Source: Leptospira sp. WS4.C2 (GTDB lineage: Bacteria; Spirochaetota; Leptospiria; Leptospirales; Leptospiraceae). From it: 64,000 nucleotides of DNA. Location of the stretch: contig NZ_CP162139.1 in assembly GCF_040833985.1 (NCBI RefSeq), forward strand, positions 3,003,501-3,067,500. Direction: 5' to 3'. The position numbers and the translations under genes are program-made. Positions within the stretch are counted from its first letter, which is position 1; every line of letters starts with the position of its first letter. Below, one piece after another: positions 1 through 9,600 of the stretch. Below the pieces are notes generated by a model. That model was not told where the DNA came from and ran no database searches. It saw only the letters and a list, made by a program, of their open reading frames with translations.

Positions 1-117
1 GTGATATGGCTTCAACTCGGAATCTCACATCCAGAGGCAGAAAAAAAAGCCGAGGATGCAGGGATACGAGTTGTGTCCAATCGTTGCCTCATCATAGAAC
101 ATAGGAATTATTTTTAA
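1..117 (+). CDS. CoA-binding domain protein, C-terminal end (partial)
   Basis: The frame open from the first base encodes 38 residues ending at a TAA at 115-117. The visible tail reads WLQLGI, then EAEKKAEDAG, then a VVSNRCLIIEH segment. This matches the end of the small YccU-type CoA-binding (Rossmann) proteins, where a tryptophan-glutamine strand and a conserved Cys close the fold. The family resembles the CoA-binding part of succinyl-CoA synthetase, but its role is unsettled. Only the last third is present, so the call rests on few residues. It converges with the next gene; the stops overlap. Confidence 0.6.
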   Translation: MIWLQLGISHPEAEKKAEDAGIRVVSNRCLIIEHRNYF

Positions 118-527
118 CCCGATGTTTGTTTTGATAGAAGTTGTTTACCAAACCATGTGAAGGGAAGAAAAGACAATAAACTAATCGATACAAACCATAG
201 GGGTTGGCCCGGAAGGAATACGAAAAAATTAAAAGCACCGGCAAGAGTCAAAAGAAAACCCACAAGAATTACCAAAAGTGTTCCGTGGCTTTTACTAAGT
301 TTCATAGTTACAACCCCACTCACCAATGCCCCTAATATATATCCAAAATAGACAGGTATGTAAGCAGAAGTTGGTAATTTTGACATAAACTCTCTTAAAA
401 GTTCTGGGTTGTTTATAATCGTATCATTAGGCGGTTTCACAAAAAAAGAATTTGTAAACTCAACCGCCATCATAATGGCCATAGCCGATACCAAGCCGAG
501 GAGAATAGAAATACTATTTTTTACCAT
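114..527 (-). CDS. small integral membrane protein, unknown function
   Basis: The 137-residue protein has four hydrophobic segments, at about residues 5-25, 55-76, 83-103 and 108-125. A loop of about 25 residues after the first segment (FVKPPNDTIINNPELL) is probably outside the membrane. A Lys-rich tail ends the protein. I do not recognise the family. It lies upstream of a convergent CoA-binding gene and is followed 67 bp away by a DoxX-like gene on the same strand, so the two may be co-transcribed. No catalytic motif is visible. Confidence 0.6.
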   Translation of the reverse strand: MVKNSISILLGLVSAMAIMMAVEFTNSFFVKPPNDTIINNPELLREFMSKLPTSAYIPVYFGYILGALVSGVVTMKLSKSHGTLLVILVGFLLTLAGAFNFFVFLPGQPLWFVSISLLSFLPFTWFGKQLLSKQTSG

Positions 528-593
528 AAGTTCTCCAACCTAAATCAAACAAATAGTAGTTTCTATACTGAAATGCAATTCAAAAATGAATGA

Positions 594-1025
594 TCATCCT
601 TTCTTATTTGATTGATAGTCTTTCCAAGACCCACAACTCCAAAGAGCCCAAAGGATAAGGACCGGCTGAAAGAACAAACGAATCAAACGGGCTCTATCGG
701 TATCCAAACCAAAAGCGCTGATCCCATTTATATATTGAGATATATTCCCGGGAAATATTAAAACAAAAAACAAAGCAACGACCCAACCAACTTGCACTTG
801 TTTGCTGCGAAGAAAAATCAGAGATAATCCCAACGTGATTTCCACAACCCCAGATAAGATGACTACCAAATCCGGATCGATAGGTAACCAAGTGGGTACC
901 TGTGCTAAAAATTCTGTCCTATGCCATGTTAGGTGACCAGTTCCAGCGAAGACCAAAAAGGCTCCGAGTAAGATACGTAAAACGGTTTGGTAGATAGACC
1001 TTTCGGTTGTGCTTACTTGATTCAT
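594..1025 (-). CDS. DoxX-like membrane protein
   Basis: The 143-residue protein has four predicted membrane helices, starting with ILLGAFLVFAGTGHLTW, the usual DoxX/MauE first helix with its Gly-His pair. A second helix with Val-Glu (GVVEITLGLSLIF) and a third with FPGNISQY follow. DoxX-like proteins are inner-membrane proteins tied loosely to quinone or redox chemistry; the substrate here is unknown. The region upstream (1026-1157) is shared with the divergent TonB-dependent receptor and holds TGAGA/TCTCA half-sites, so this gene could share metal regulation with it. Confidence 0.7.
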   Translation of the reverse strand: MNQVSTTERSIYQTVLRILLGAFLVFAGTGHLTWHRTEFLAQVPTWLPIDPDLVVILSGVVEITLGLSLIFLRSKQVQVGWVVALFFVLIFPGNISQYINGISAFGLDTDRARLIRLFFQPVLILWALWSCGSWKDYQSNKKG

Positions 1026-1082
1026 GGTAACTTAGACTAAAAATACGAACTTTTGGTCCAGACTGAGGGAATCTTCGCAAAA

Positions 1083-1114
1083 TCTCAAATATATGAGACT
1101 GAGTCCTTATCTCA
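1083..1114. promoter_or_regulatory. TGAGA/TCTCA half-site cluster upstream of the receptor gene
   Basis: TCTCA occurs at 1083-1087, TGAGA at 1094-1098 and TCTCA at 1110-1114. This gives two overlapping inverted arrangements just upstream of the TonB-dependent receptor start. The same half-sites form a clean 15-bp palindrome at 1172 and at 5254. A Fur-family regulator is the natural candidate, by inference from gene content. Confidence 0.4.
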
Positions 1115-1157
1115 ATTAATTCTCGACAAATTAGGATGAGTCCGAAGGAATGGCCAT

Positions 1158-3542
1158 ATGACTTTCCTTTTTGAGATTGAATCTCAGACAAAGACAGGAT
1201 TCCGAAAGACTTCTTCCCCGGCCCCAGGAACTCTCCTCCAAAAGAAATTCAGCATACTGTCCTCCTTACTGTTCATTTCGATCTTTTTTACAGCTCCCCT
1301 ACTTTCACAAACTACTGAGAAAACTCCACAATCTCCTTCCAATGGGACAGATCCTGTTCCCAATGTGGGAACGAAACCGGCAGACCAAGGGATCCGTGTG
1401 ACTGGCAAAAAAGATCCTAGAGACCGGGAAATCCTTCGGACTCCCAATAGCATCAGTCGTTTGAACGAACAGGACATTCAGGATGCCGGTATCAATCGAA
1501 CCAACGATATCGATAAACAAGTTCCCAATTTTTCCATCATTGATTCGGGATCACGTAACTTTACATATTTTAACATTCGCGGGATGCGAAGTATTGCCTT
1601 CAGTGAACCTGCTGTTGGTTTGATCTTAGATGGAATTCCATTGAATGACAATGTGGCACTGAACACTGAATTATACGGAATAGAAAACATAGAAGTATAT
1701 CGAGGGAGCCAAGCCACCTTGTTTGGTAAAAATTTTCAAGGTGGTGTTGTTGAGATTCGAACAAAAAAACCAACCAATGTAGCAGAAGGAAAAATCACCT
1801 TCGACGCTGGAAATTATAAAAAACAAGAAACGTCTGCATATTACAATGCCCCCATCATTAAAGATAAATTATTCTTTGGAATCGCGGGCAAAACTACAGA
1901 GCGTGAAGGATACTTATCGAACGTAACTGGTTTTTATTACCCTACTAACCGACCGTATGAAGTTCCCGTAGAACTCTATAAAACTCATCCGGATGGAAGA
2001 AAAGGAAAAGCAGGACGTTTTCGTTTATACTTTACTCCTAATGATATCTTTGAAGCAGACTTACAAGTCAGTGCCGAAAGTTTCGATGACGGCTCACTCA
2101 ACTTAGTAAACTACTTGGGTGCCAAGTCTGAAAGGGAAAAGGCCCTGCTACAAGGTTGTGTTGCGATGCCTTCCAACTGTTCCAAGTTATATGGAACATA
2201 CGTAAATAGAGTCAATGGAGATAGAAAGGTTTATTGGGATTACGAAGGAAAAAGTAATGTCACAGGAAATACCTACTCTCTCGCTACGACAACAAAATTA
2301 CCTCATGTTCTCCTTAAAACAGCATCTGCCATTCGTAAGATGGATATTGACCCTATCACAGCAGATGCCGACTTCACAACTACCGATCAACATAGATCGA
2401 TTTATGTTGAGAAGGCCACAACTTTTCTCAACGATGTATATGTTGAATCTAAAGACAAACATGACCCACTCCAATTTAAGGCTGGAATCTATTCATCCAA
2501 TAAAATTACAAATATTGACACAGCGAGAGAACATAGGGTTCAAATGTATGTGGGGACTGATTTTGGTGGCCTTCGTGCCCCGGCTCGCGAAAACAATCTT
2601 ACCAGGATCCACGATCGTAACATTAGTTTTTATACGCATAACAGTTATACTTTTGCAGAAAAATTTACCGTCACGATTGGATCAAGATTGGAACGACAAG
2701 AAAGTCGAATGTCCCATACGGAACAGATCATAGGTTTTTCACCTATCAATCCTTATGGTGAAACAAAACTTTTATCCGATCCATATACAATTAACAATCA
2801 TTACAACTACAATGTATCTAGATTTATCTTTGATTACAAACCCATCGAAAACCTTATGTTTTTTATTGGGTTTAGTCGTGGTTATAAAAACGCCGGTTAT
2901 AGCACTGTTGTCAACATTCCCAATAGAGCCACATTCAAACCAGAAATCAATGATACCATCGAAGCCGGTATCAAATCAGAATTTTTTAAAGGAAAATTCG
3001 GATTAAAATACACTCAGTTCTATACTGAAACGCAAGACTTTCATGTAGTCCGGGCCATCAACCTTTCTCAATACATAAACCTCAATGCCGAACTTGTTAC
3101 CATCAGAGGATATGAACTAGAAACATTTCTAAAACCACATAAGGATGTGAAACTAGGACTCTCAGCAGGTTACACAGAAGGAATTTTTAACAAGTTTTAT
3201 GATTCCGTTCTAGGCCGTGATTTCAACGGGAAATGGGTTCATTTCATTCCTAAATACGACATTGTAAGTTACCTCCAATATAGAAACGAATATGGAATTT
3301 TCTTCCGAAGCGAATTCCAAGCCGTTGGCCAAATGTATTTCGCAGCAGATAACACTGTGTATAGCGATCCGTATTATGTAATTAATTCTAGGATAGGATA
3401 TGAAACTGATACCCTCTCCGCCTATTTATATATGAACAATATGAACGATCGCTATTACTTCACATCTTATATAGATGGAACGTTTCAAGCAGTACCCGGT
3501 GCACCAAAGACCTACGGATTTATGTTAACTTATAAAATTTAA
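1158..3542 (+). CDS. TonB-dependent outer-membrane receptor
   Basis: This 794-residue protein imports a ligand, probably a siderophore or other metal complex, across the outer membrane using TonB energy. A signal peptide core lies at about residues 31-50 (FSILSSLLFISIFFTAPLLS), after an unusually long N-region of 30 residues. The plug domain spans about 78-205 and contains VGLILDGIPLNDN, IENIEVYRGSQATLFG and the GGVVEIRTKKP end. The rest is a 22-strand-type barrel rich in Tyr and Phe, ending TYGFMLTYKI. The ATG at 1158 has AAGGA upstream, and no later ATG precedes the plug. The lipoprotein at 3559 follows after 16 bp. Confidence 0.9.
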   Translation: MTFLFEIESQTKTGFRKTSSPAPGTLLQKKFSILSSLLFISIFFTAPLLSQTTEKTPQSPSNGTDPVPNVGTKPADQGIRVTGKKDPRDREILRTPNSISRLNEQDIQDAGINRTNDIDKQVPNFSIIDSGSRNFTYFNIRGMRSIAFSEPAVGLILDGIPLNDNVALNTELYGIENIEVYRGSQATLFGKNFQGGVVEIRTKKPTNVAEGKITFDAGNYKKQETSAYYNAPIIKDKLFFGIAGKTTEREGYLSNVTGFYYPTNRPYEVPVELYKTHPDGRKGKAGRFRLYFTPNDIFEADLQVSAESFDDGSLNLVNYLGAKSEREKALLQGCVAMPSNCSKLYGTYVNRVNGDRKVYWDYEGKSNVTGNTYSLATTTKLPHVLLKTASAIRKMDIDPITADADFTTTDQHRSIYVEKATTFLNDVYVESKDKHDPLQFKAGIYSSNKITNIDTAREHRVQMYVGTDFGGLRAPARENNLTRIHDRNISFYTHNSYTFAEKFTVTIGSRLERQESRMSHTEQIIGFSPINPYGETKLLSDPYTINNHYNYNVSRFIFDYKPIENLMFFIGFSRGYKNAGYSTVVNIPNRATFKPEINDTIEAGIKSEFFKGKFGLKYTQFYTETQDFHVVRAINLSQYINLNAELVTIRGYELETFLKPHKDVKLGLSAGYTEGIFNKFYDSVLGRDFNGKWVHFIPKYDIVSYLQYRNEYGIFFRSEFQAVGQMYFAADNTVYSDPYYVINSRIGYETDTLSAYLYMNNMNDRYYFTSYIDGTFQAVPGAPKTYGFMLTYKI
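1172..1186. promoter_or_regulatory. 15-bp palindrome TGAGATTGAATCTCA
   Basis: This perfect 7-1-7 inverted repeat falls inside the first codons of the receptor gene. The same TGAGA-N5-TCTCA pattern occurs upstream of the PepSY gene (5254-5268). A 7-1-7 layout is that of Fur-family operators, although the half-site differs from the E. coli box. Control by repression close to the start codon is inferred. Confidence 0.45.
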
Positions 3543-3558
3543 ATTTCTGGAGACAATT

Positions 3559-4116
3559 ATGAAAACAAAAACCCTTCTCACCCTAATCACCCTTGGACTC
3601 TCACTTTTTCAATGTGATTTGTTTGATCCCGAGTCAAAAGTTACCAGTGATGACCTGGTATCTATGTTAGCCCTACAACAAATCAATGCGAACAGTATGA
3701 GCGAGGCACAAAGACTTGGCCTAAACGTTGCTTATAGCCATAGGTTTAGTATCAAAAATGGACCTCATTTGTTTTGCCGAGAGTATTCAACTGCTTACCT
3801 AGAAAAACAAGCGGAATGGGAAAAGGATATGGAACAAACTTATACCACCATTGGAAATGGTATTGGTATAGAAATTGTAGTAGAAAGGATGAGTGGACCT
3901 TGTGCTGTAACGAATAAAGTGGCAGCCTGCCATTATGATGGGGTAGACGGAATCAACGATCTCATCCCTTACGCATACACTACAGAAGGAGAACATAAAT
4001 ATTTAATTCCTGCAAACGCATTCTATGGTACTACAGATCTAAAGAGCGCTAAAGAAGCTTGTGAGAGATTCAAAGGAACTTACGTTTGTTACGATCCAAG
4101 TAAATGTTGGCAATAA
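3559..4116 (+). CDS. Cys-rich lipoprotein, unknown function
   Basis: The 185-residue protein begins with a lipoprotein signal (KTKTLLTLITLGLSLFQC), Cys19 being the likely lipidated residue. The mature part carries several further Cys residues (HLFCREY, GPCAVTNK, AACHYDG, EACERF, YVCYDPSKCW), so disulfides or metal binding are plausible. It starts 16 bp after the TonB-dependent receptor and is surely in its operon. Its partner may be the receptor itself, as a surface or periplasmic accessory for ligand capture. I do not recognise the family. Confidence 0.7.
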   Translation: MKTKTLLTLITLGLSLFQCDLFDPESKVTSDDLVSMLALQQINANSMSEAQRLGLNVAYSHRFSIKNGPHLFCREYSTAYLEKQAEWEKDMEQTYTTIGNGIGIEIVVERMSGPCAVTNKVAACHYDGVDGINDLIPYAYTTEGEHKYLIPANAFYGTTDLKSAKEACERFKGTYVCYDPSKCWQ

Positions 4117-4124
4117 CATAAACA

Positions 4125-5216
4125 TCAAGAAGAACTCAAAGGAATCTTTTGGGTTCTTCTTCTTTTATTCTTTCTCTTTATATAAAATATACTAACCCCA
4201 CTGATGGCAAGGATTGCCGGAGAGAGTCCACCGATTACCCAAACTACCTTACTCAAATGATTGCCAAAAGTTCCAAAATGAAGGGGCCGAAATGAATCCA
4301 ATACTCGATTCAAAAAACTTTCTTTCGACATATCGACTTTTTCAAATATTTTCTTGGTTTTCACATCAAAACGAATGTATGAGCCAAACCGACTTTCCAA
4401 TCCAGAGGAATCAAAACGATTCCCATAAATTCCAATTGGCTCTTCTTTTGAATGGTGAGGAAAGGATACATATCCTAAGTGGAATCCAGGAATTTCTATT
4501 TTAGTTTGTTCTACCAATTGATTGATCGAATCTTCTTTATGCCAAAGATGATGGACTACCTTTTCTGCTGGAAATGTAAGAATCACGGTATCCCTAAAAC
4601 TCCACCATCCGCCAGTGATTGCTAAAATCAAATGGAACCAAACTGCATTAATACCAACAAACTTGTGCAAGTCGGAAAATAAAATTTGTATACTTTCTTT
4701 CCATCGAAGACGAAACAAACTTACCCAAAATCGTTTATAAAGTTTAATACCACTGATAGCCAAAAACAAATAGATAAAGGCAATACATCCTGTAAGAAAG
4801 TAACCAACCCCACCTAGAAAAAGGCTATAATGTAATACTAATAAAAATCCGTACAAACTATCACTTCGATCCTCCTTCATTTTTCCAATGACCTTGCCAT
4901 TGTATGGATTGATTAAATAGACAGATTCATGACTGGGAGTTTCTAAATTATGAAACCAAACTTGGTCAGCTTGGTCATTTAAGTCGGAGAGCAACCAACC
5001 AGCGACACTTCCCTCCGGAACTTGATTTAACAATTGTTTGTACAAAGTATCTAAAGGCAAACGGTCCTGCTCTACGGTAATAGAATTTAAGCCAGTAAGG
5101 GATTGAATTTCCTTTCCATAGACCAATAAAGATCCGGTCAGACCCAAAACCAAAAGGAAACTCGCTCCAAAAATTCCGAGAACCATATGCAACTGATACC
5201 AAGTTTTTGCCTTCAC
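4125..5216 (-). CDS. PepSY-associated membrane protein
   Basis: The 363-residue protein has the layout of PepSY_TM (PiuB-like) proteins: a first helix with HMVLGIFGASFLLVLGLTGSLLVY, a periplasmic PepSY part with VYLINPYNGKVIGK, paired helices at about 130-160 and 185-205 containing conserved His (LHYSLFLGG, DLHKFVGINAVWFHL), a second periplasmic part, and a last helix near 330-350. Family members sit beside TonB receptors and are often iron-repressed; some act as ferric-siderophore reductases. Its 3' end converges with the lipoprotein, and a palindrome lies 38 bp upstream of its ATG. Confidence 0.8.
   Translation of the reverse strand: MKAKTWYQLHMVLGIFGASFLLVLGLTGSLLVYGKEIQSLTGLNSITVEQDRLPLDTLYKQLLNQVPEGSVAGWLLSDLNDQADQVWFHNLETPSHESVYLINPYNGKVIGKMKEDRSDSLYGFLLVLHYSLFLGGVGYFLTGCIAFIYLFLAISGIKLYKRFWVSLFRLRWKESIQILFSDLHKFVGINAVWFHLILAITGGWWSFRDTVILTFPAEKVVHHLWHKEDSINQLVEQTKIEIPGFHLGYVSFPHHSKEEPIGIYGNRFDSSGLESRFGSYIRFDVKTKKIFEKVDMSKESFLNRVLDSFRPLHFGTFGNHLSKVVWVIGGLSPAILAISGVSIFYIKRKNKRRRTQKIPLSSS
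4127..4161. terminator. bidirectional terminator hairpin
   Basis: The arms AAGAAGAAC-T-CAAA and TTTG-G-GTTCTTCTT pair over about 14 bp, with a T-rich run on the plus-strand side. It serves the receptor-lipoprotein operon and overlaps the last codons of the PepSY gene on the other strand. Confidence 0.6.
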
Positions 5217-5253
5217 GAAAGAGAACTCCTAGGGTGGGAATAGAACCAAACTA

Positions 5254-5268
5254 TGAGAATAGGTCTCA
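5254..5268. promoter_or_regulatory. palindromic operator TGAGAATAGGTCTCA
   Basis: Here TGAGA-N5-TCTCA is located 38 bp upstream of the PepSY gene start. It has the same outer half-sites and spacing as the palindrome at 1172-1186. The two sites bracket the receptor/lipoprotein/PepSY module, which suggests one metalloregulator controls all three genes. Confidence 0.5.
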
Positions 5269-5288
5269 TTTTCAACTAAAACTCAAAT

Positions 5289-5378
5289 AGACCTTCTTTG
5301 CCTAAGAGGCGGGTTTTCGCCCCCAACTTCTCTGGTCTGGAAGATTTCCGGGTTTCCAAGTGGCGGTAACATTTCCAC
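5289..5378 (+). promoter_or_regulatory. structured leader of the molybdate transporter gene
   Basis: An AGACC (5289-5293) / GGTCT (5334-5338) pair encloses a GGCG...CGCC hairpin (5308-5321 region). It is followed by a short GGAA/TTCC hairpin and by AGTGG/CCACT arms (5359-5379) that end 14 bases before the ATG. No good Shine-Dalgarno sequence precedes the start, so the last stem could gate translation. It does not match the molybdenum-cofactor riboswitch closely enough to name it. Confidence 0.25.
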
Positions 5379-5392
5379 TCTGATCAAGAATT

Positions 5393-6565
5393 ATGTTTGG
5401 ATTTTCTTATTTGCGTTTCGACCGTCGAGAGTTTGCGGGTGCCTTTGGGGACATCGGAACGGACTTACCTCTCCTAGTTGCTATGATCCTTGCGGCGGGC
5501 CTGGACACACCGAGTGTTTTCATTGTGTTCGGATCAATGCAGATCTTAACGGGATTAATTTATAAAATGCCAATGCCGGTGCAACCACTGAAAGCCATGG
5601 CAACTCTTGTCATCACTGGAAAAATTGCAGGACCTATTGTGTTAGGTGCTGGAATTGCAATTGGGACTATCATGTTTTTTCTTTCCTTATTTGGGCTTTT
5701 AGATCGCCTAACAAAGTTAATTCCTAAGGCAGTGGTGCGTGGATTACAATTTGGACTAGGTATTAGTCTTTGTATTCTTGCCTGCAAGGAATACATCCCC
5801 GCCGAACAAACAAAAGGATATGTACTTGCTGCACTTTCCTTTTTTATCATTATTTTATTACTCGATAACAAAAAATACCCTGCTTCCCTATTTGTCATTT
5901 TGTTAGGGATAGTCTATGCGTTAAGTTTTCATTTTAACCTTTCCCTACTCCAAAGCAGTGTAGAAGTTCATGTTCCAATTCTGTTTTTACCTGATGCAGA
6001 TATGATCCTAAAAGGTTTTGTGTTATTAGCAATTCCTCAAATCCCATTGTCTTTAGGAAACTCCATCCTTGCCACCAAACAAGTATCTGATGACCTTTTT
6101 CCTGATAGAAAACCAATCAGTGTCAAAAAAATTGGGTTCACCTACTCATTGATGAATTTGGTCTCTCCTCTTTTTAGCGGAATTCCATGTTGCCATGGAG
6201 CTGGCGGAATGGTCGGTCATTATACTTTCGGGGGAAGGACAGGAGGTTCTGTGGTGATTTATGGATCTCTCTACATCATCCTGGGTCTTTTTTTTGGGAA
6301 TGGGATCCAAAACATAATCAAAACATTCCCGCTGCCGATGCTTGGTGTGATTCTTTTTTTCGAAGCCCTATCTCTTATCACCTTGCTAAAGGATACAATC
6401 CCAAACAAAAGAGAGTTTATCATCGCCATCCTTACAGGGATGATCGCTTTCGGACTTCCTTATGGATTTTTGATCGCAATGGTCGTAGGAACTGGTGTTT
6501 ATTATTCACCAATTACACTTTCCACATTATCTAAATTAGGTGATAGGATCAAAAAAGAACTATAA
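5393..6565 (+). CDS. MOT1-type molybdate transporter
   Basis: The 390-residue protein has about ten membrane helices and the signatures of the MOT1/SulP-related molybdate carriers: GAFGDIGTDLPLL near residue 17, MPVQPLKAMA near 62, AIPQIPLSLGNSI near 215, and CCHGAGGMVGHYTFGGRTGG near 267. It should import molybdate (sulfate cannot be excluded) across the inner membrane, feeding the cofactor genes downstream. It converges with the nitrate reductase gene. The ATG has no clear ribosome binding site, but no other start fits the family's conserved N-terminus. Confidence 0.85.
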   Translation: MFGFSYLRFDRREFAGAFGDIGTDLPLLVAMILAAGLDTPSVFIVFGSMQILTGLIYKMPMPVQPLKAMATLVITGKIAGPIVLGAGIAIGTIMFFLSLFGLLDRLTKLIPKAVVRGLQFGLGISLCILACKEYIPAEQTKGYVLAALSFFIIILLLDNKKYPASLFVILLGIVYALSFHFNLSLLQSSVEVHVPILFLPDADMILKGFVLLAIPQIPLSLGNSILATKQVSDDLFPDRKPISVKKIGFTYSLMNLVSPLFSGIPCCHGAGGMVGHYTFGGRTGGSVVIYGSLYIILGLFFGNGIQNIIKTFPLPMLGVILFFEALSLITLLKDTIPNKREFIIAILTGMIAFGLPYGFLIAMVVGTGVYYSPITLSTLSKLGDRIKKEL

Positions 6566-6622
6566 GAAAATAGAGAAATTCGAATCAATCCGAACATAGA
6601 AATTTTGTTGAATCACGATTAA

Positions 6623-9600
6623 CTAAACAGATTCCTCCAGATGATTCACCATCTCTCGAATGATTTTGTTCACTTCCGGGCGACAACTTCCACACCCAGT
6701 TCCAGCGCCGGTTGTTGCCATAATGGAATCTAAATTGTTGGCGCCATTTTTAATTTCCTCTTCGATATTTCCACGACCCACACTGTTACAAGAGCAGACA
6801 AGAGCACCTTTTTGTGGTTTGGTGGCGGTTCCACCCGAGAGTAATTTCCCTCGTTTGTCCCCAAGTTCCACACCACTCGCAATTAAGTTTTTATATTCAA
6901 CAAATTCAGCTTTGTCTCCGATGAGAATGGCACCAACGAGTTTATCACCCTTCACAATGCATTTTTTATAACGCCTTCTTTTACGATCCAAAAATACAAT
7001 TTCTTCGTATTCATCGGATAGATTTTCAAAAGAAACACCAGGAAGACGAAGTGAAACGAGTTCAAGTCCTGGAATTTTCAAAAGATTGGAATGTAATGAT
7101 CCTGAGTATGTTTTGTATTTATAACCAAATATATGTGAGGCGGCGACTTTCGCCTGTTCTTCTGCCGCAAGAACTGTCCCGTAAACACCACTGGCATGTT
7201 CTGCTACTTCTCCAATGGCATAAATATCAGGATCACTGGTTTGCAAAAACTCATTTACTTTGATCCCTTCTCCTAATTCAAAACTTAAGTTTTTTGCTAA
7301 ATGCAAATTGGGACTGGTTCCCATCGCATAAACGATTCCATCAGGATATAGTTTTCGTCCATCTTTCAACTCTACGTTAGTGATGCGACCATACCCATTG
7401 ACTTTTGCAATTTCCGAATTAAAAAGAACTTCGATTCCTCTATTTTGAATTTCATCTTTTAAAATATCACAAGCTACAACATCCAATTGTTTAGACATCA
7501 ACCGATCGGTTCGAACAAGGACTGTTACTTTTACATTCAAAGATTTTAATGCGGCGGCAAGTTCCAAACCAAGAAGTCCACCACCCACAATCAGGGCATG
7601 GGAATCGGGAACAAAAAAACCTTTGATTCGATCGGCATCGGTTTTGGCACGTAAACTAAAAACTCCGACCATATCTGGCGTTATGGATTTAGGAATTTGA
7701 GGAGAACTTCCTGTAGCAAGAATTAGTTTGTTATACGAATGGGAATTGCCGTTTGTATCTTTAACAATTTTTGCTTCTGGTAAAATCTCAGTCACAGCGG
7801 TAGAAGTATAAAGATTGATATTCCAAGAGACTACTTCTTCTGAATCTGCACTCGAAAGTTCAAAAAATTCTTTTTCTCCGCTAATAAAGTCAGGAAGAAG
7901 GATTCGATTGTATAAAGGATTTTCTTCCTTACAAATCACGGTAATTTCATCATCGGGAGCTAAGTCTTTATAGTTTTTGATAAAGGCATGAGTGCTATTT
8001 CCGCCACCAATGATAAGAATCCTTTCCTTTTCTTTGGTATATGGTTTTACTTGCACAGCCGAGATTTTAAAACCTGGTTGTTTGGAAAACGGATCAAAGT
8101 CTTTGCTTGTTAGGTTATTTGCCCGAGACTCATCGTTTTTGTTTTTTTTCCCCCAATGCATGGGTAAAAAAACTGTCCCTTGTTTGATTGAGTCTGTGAT
8201 TTTGGCCCGCACACGTACAACACCTCTTTCATTCAAAACTTCCGCAATCGCACCATCCATGAGGTCCATTCGTTTTGCATCTTCTGGATGGATCTCCAAA
8301 TACGGTTCCGATTTGTGTTCCATGAGCTTTTGCACTTTTCCCGTTCGGGTCATGGTATGCCACTGGTCTCGGATTCGACCTGTTGTTAAAATGAAGGGAT
8401 ATGTTTCCGATGTTTTTTCAGAAGTATCTTCAGGGGATACATCAAAGATTTTTGCTTTTCCATTGGCTCGATAAAAGATATGATCCGAAAATAATCGCGG
8501 AGTTCCTCCGTGATCTTTATGCGGATAAGGCCACTGCACAGAACGTTTTTCTTTTAGTATCGAATAATCCAGTCCACTGATATCAATTTTCGTATTTTTT
8601 GTTAAGGCACAATGTTCTAAAAATACATCTTCTTCCGATTGATAAGCAAAAGAAGAACCAAAACCCATCTTCTCAGCAAACTTCTGAATGATCAGAGTAT
8701 CCGCGAGTGCCTCACCAGGAGGATCTATGATCTTAGAAAGATAAGTCACACGGCGATCAGAATTAGTCATGGTTCCTTGTTTTTCGGCCCATCCGGCAGC
8801 AGGAAGAACATAATCCGCATAAGGAATGGCGGACGAATTCATAGATATATCTTGTACGACAACTAGTTCAGCGGCACGTAACCCTTGTTCTACCATCCGA
8901 GCATCAGGTAAACTTGTGGTTGGATTTGTACATATAATCCAAACAGCCTTCATTTTTCCTGTGCGAAGGTTTTCAAACATTTCCACTGCCGTAAACCCAG
9001 GTTTACTTTGGATGACTTCGGTTTTCACTCCCCAAAACTTTGCTACTTCTTCTCTATGATTTACATTACTCAAATCACGATGAGCCGGTAACAAATTCGA
9101 AAGTCCACCGACTTCCCGTCCTCCCATAGCATTGGGTTGACCGGTAAGGGAAAAAGGACCACTGCCTGGTTTTCCAATTTTTCCGGTTAACAAAGATAAG
9201 TTGAGAAGGCTTAAGTTTTTGTTAACACCCACCACACTTTGGTTCAGCCCCATGGCCCATAAGGATAAAAAACCTTTCGCATGACCAATGTAAGATGCTG
9301 CCAAATGAATGTCGCTTGCGGGAACTCCGCAAATCACCGCTGCTGATTCTACGTCAAAGTTGGATAAGAGTATTTTTAATTCGTCAATCCCTTCTGTATG
9401 AGATTGGATGAATTCAGAATCAATCCAATTGTTTTGGATTAAAACCTTTGCGATTGCATGGAAAAGATAAATATCGGTTCCTGGATGAATTTGTAAATGT
9501 AAGTCGGCATCCTCACAAGTATCCGTCTTTCTTGGATCCACTACAATGATCTTTACTTCAGGGTTATTCTTTTTATGAGCTTCAATCCGACGAAATAAAA

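Noticed and set aside
5289..5378. Molybdenum-cofactor riboswitch upstream of the transporter
   Set aside because: Some segments look similar (a CGCC hairpin followed by CTGGAA), but the long-range pairing partner of the known motif is missing. It is only recorded as a structured leader.
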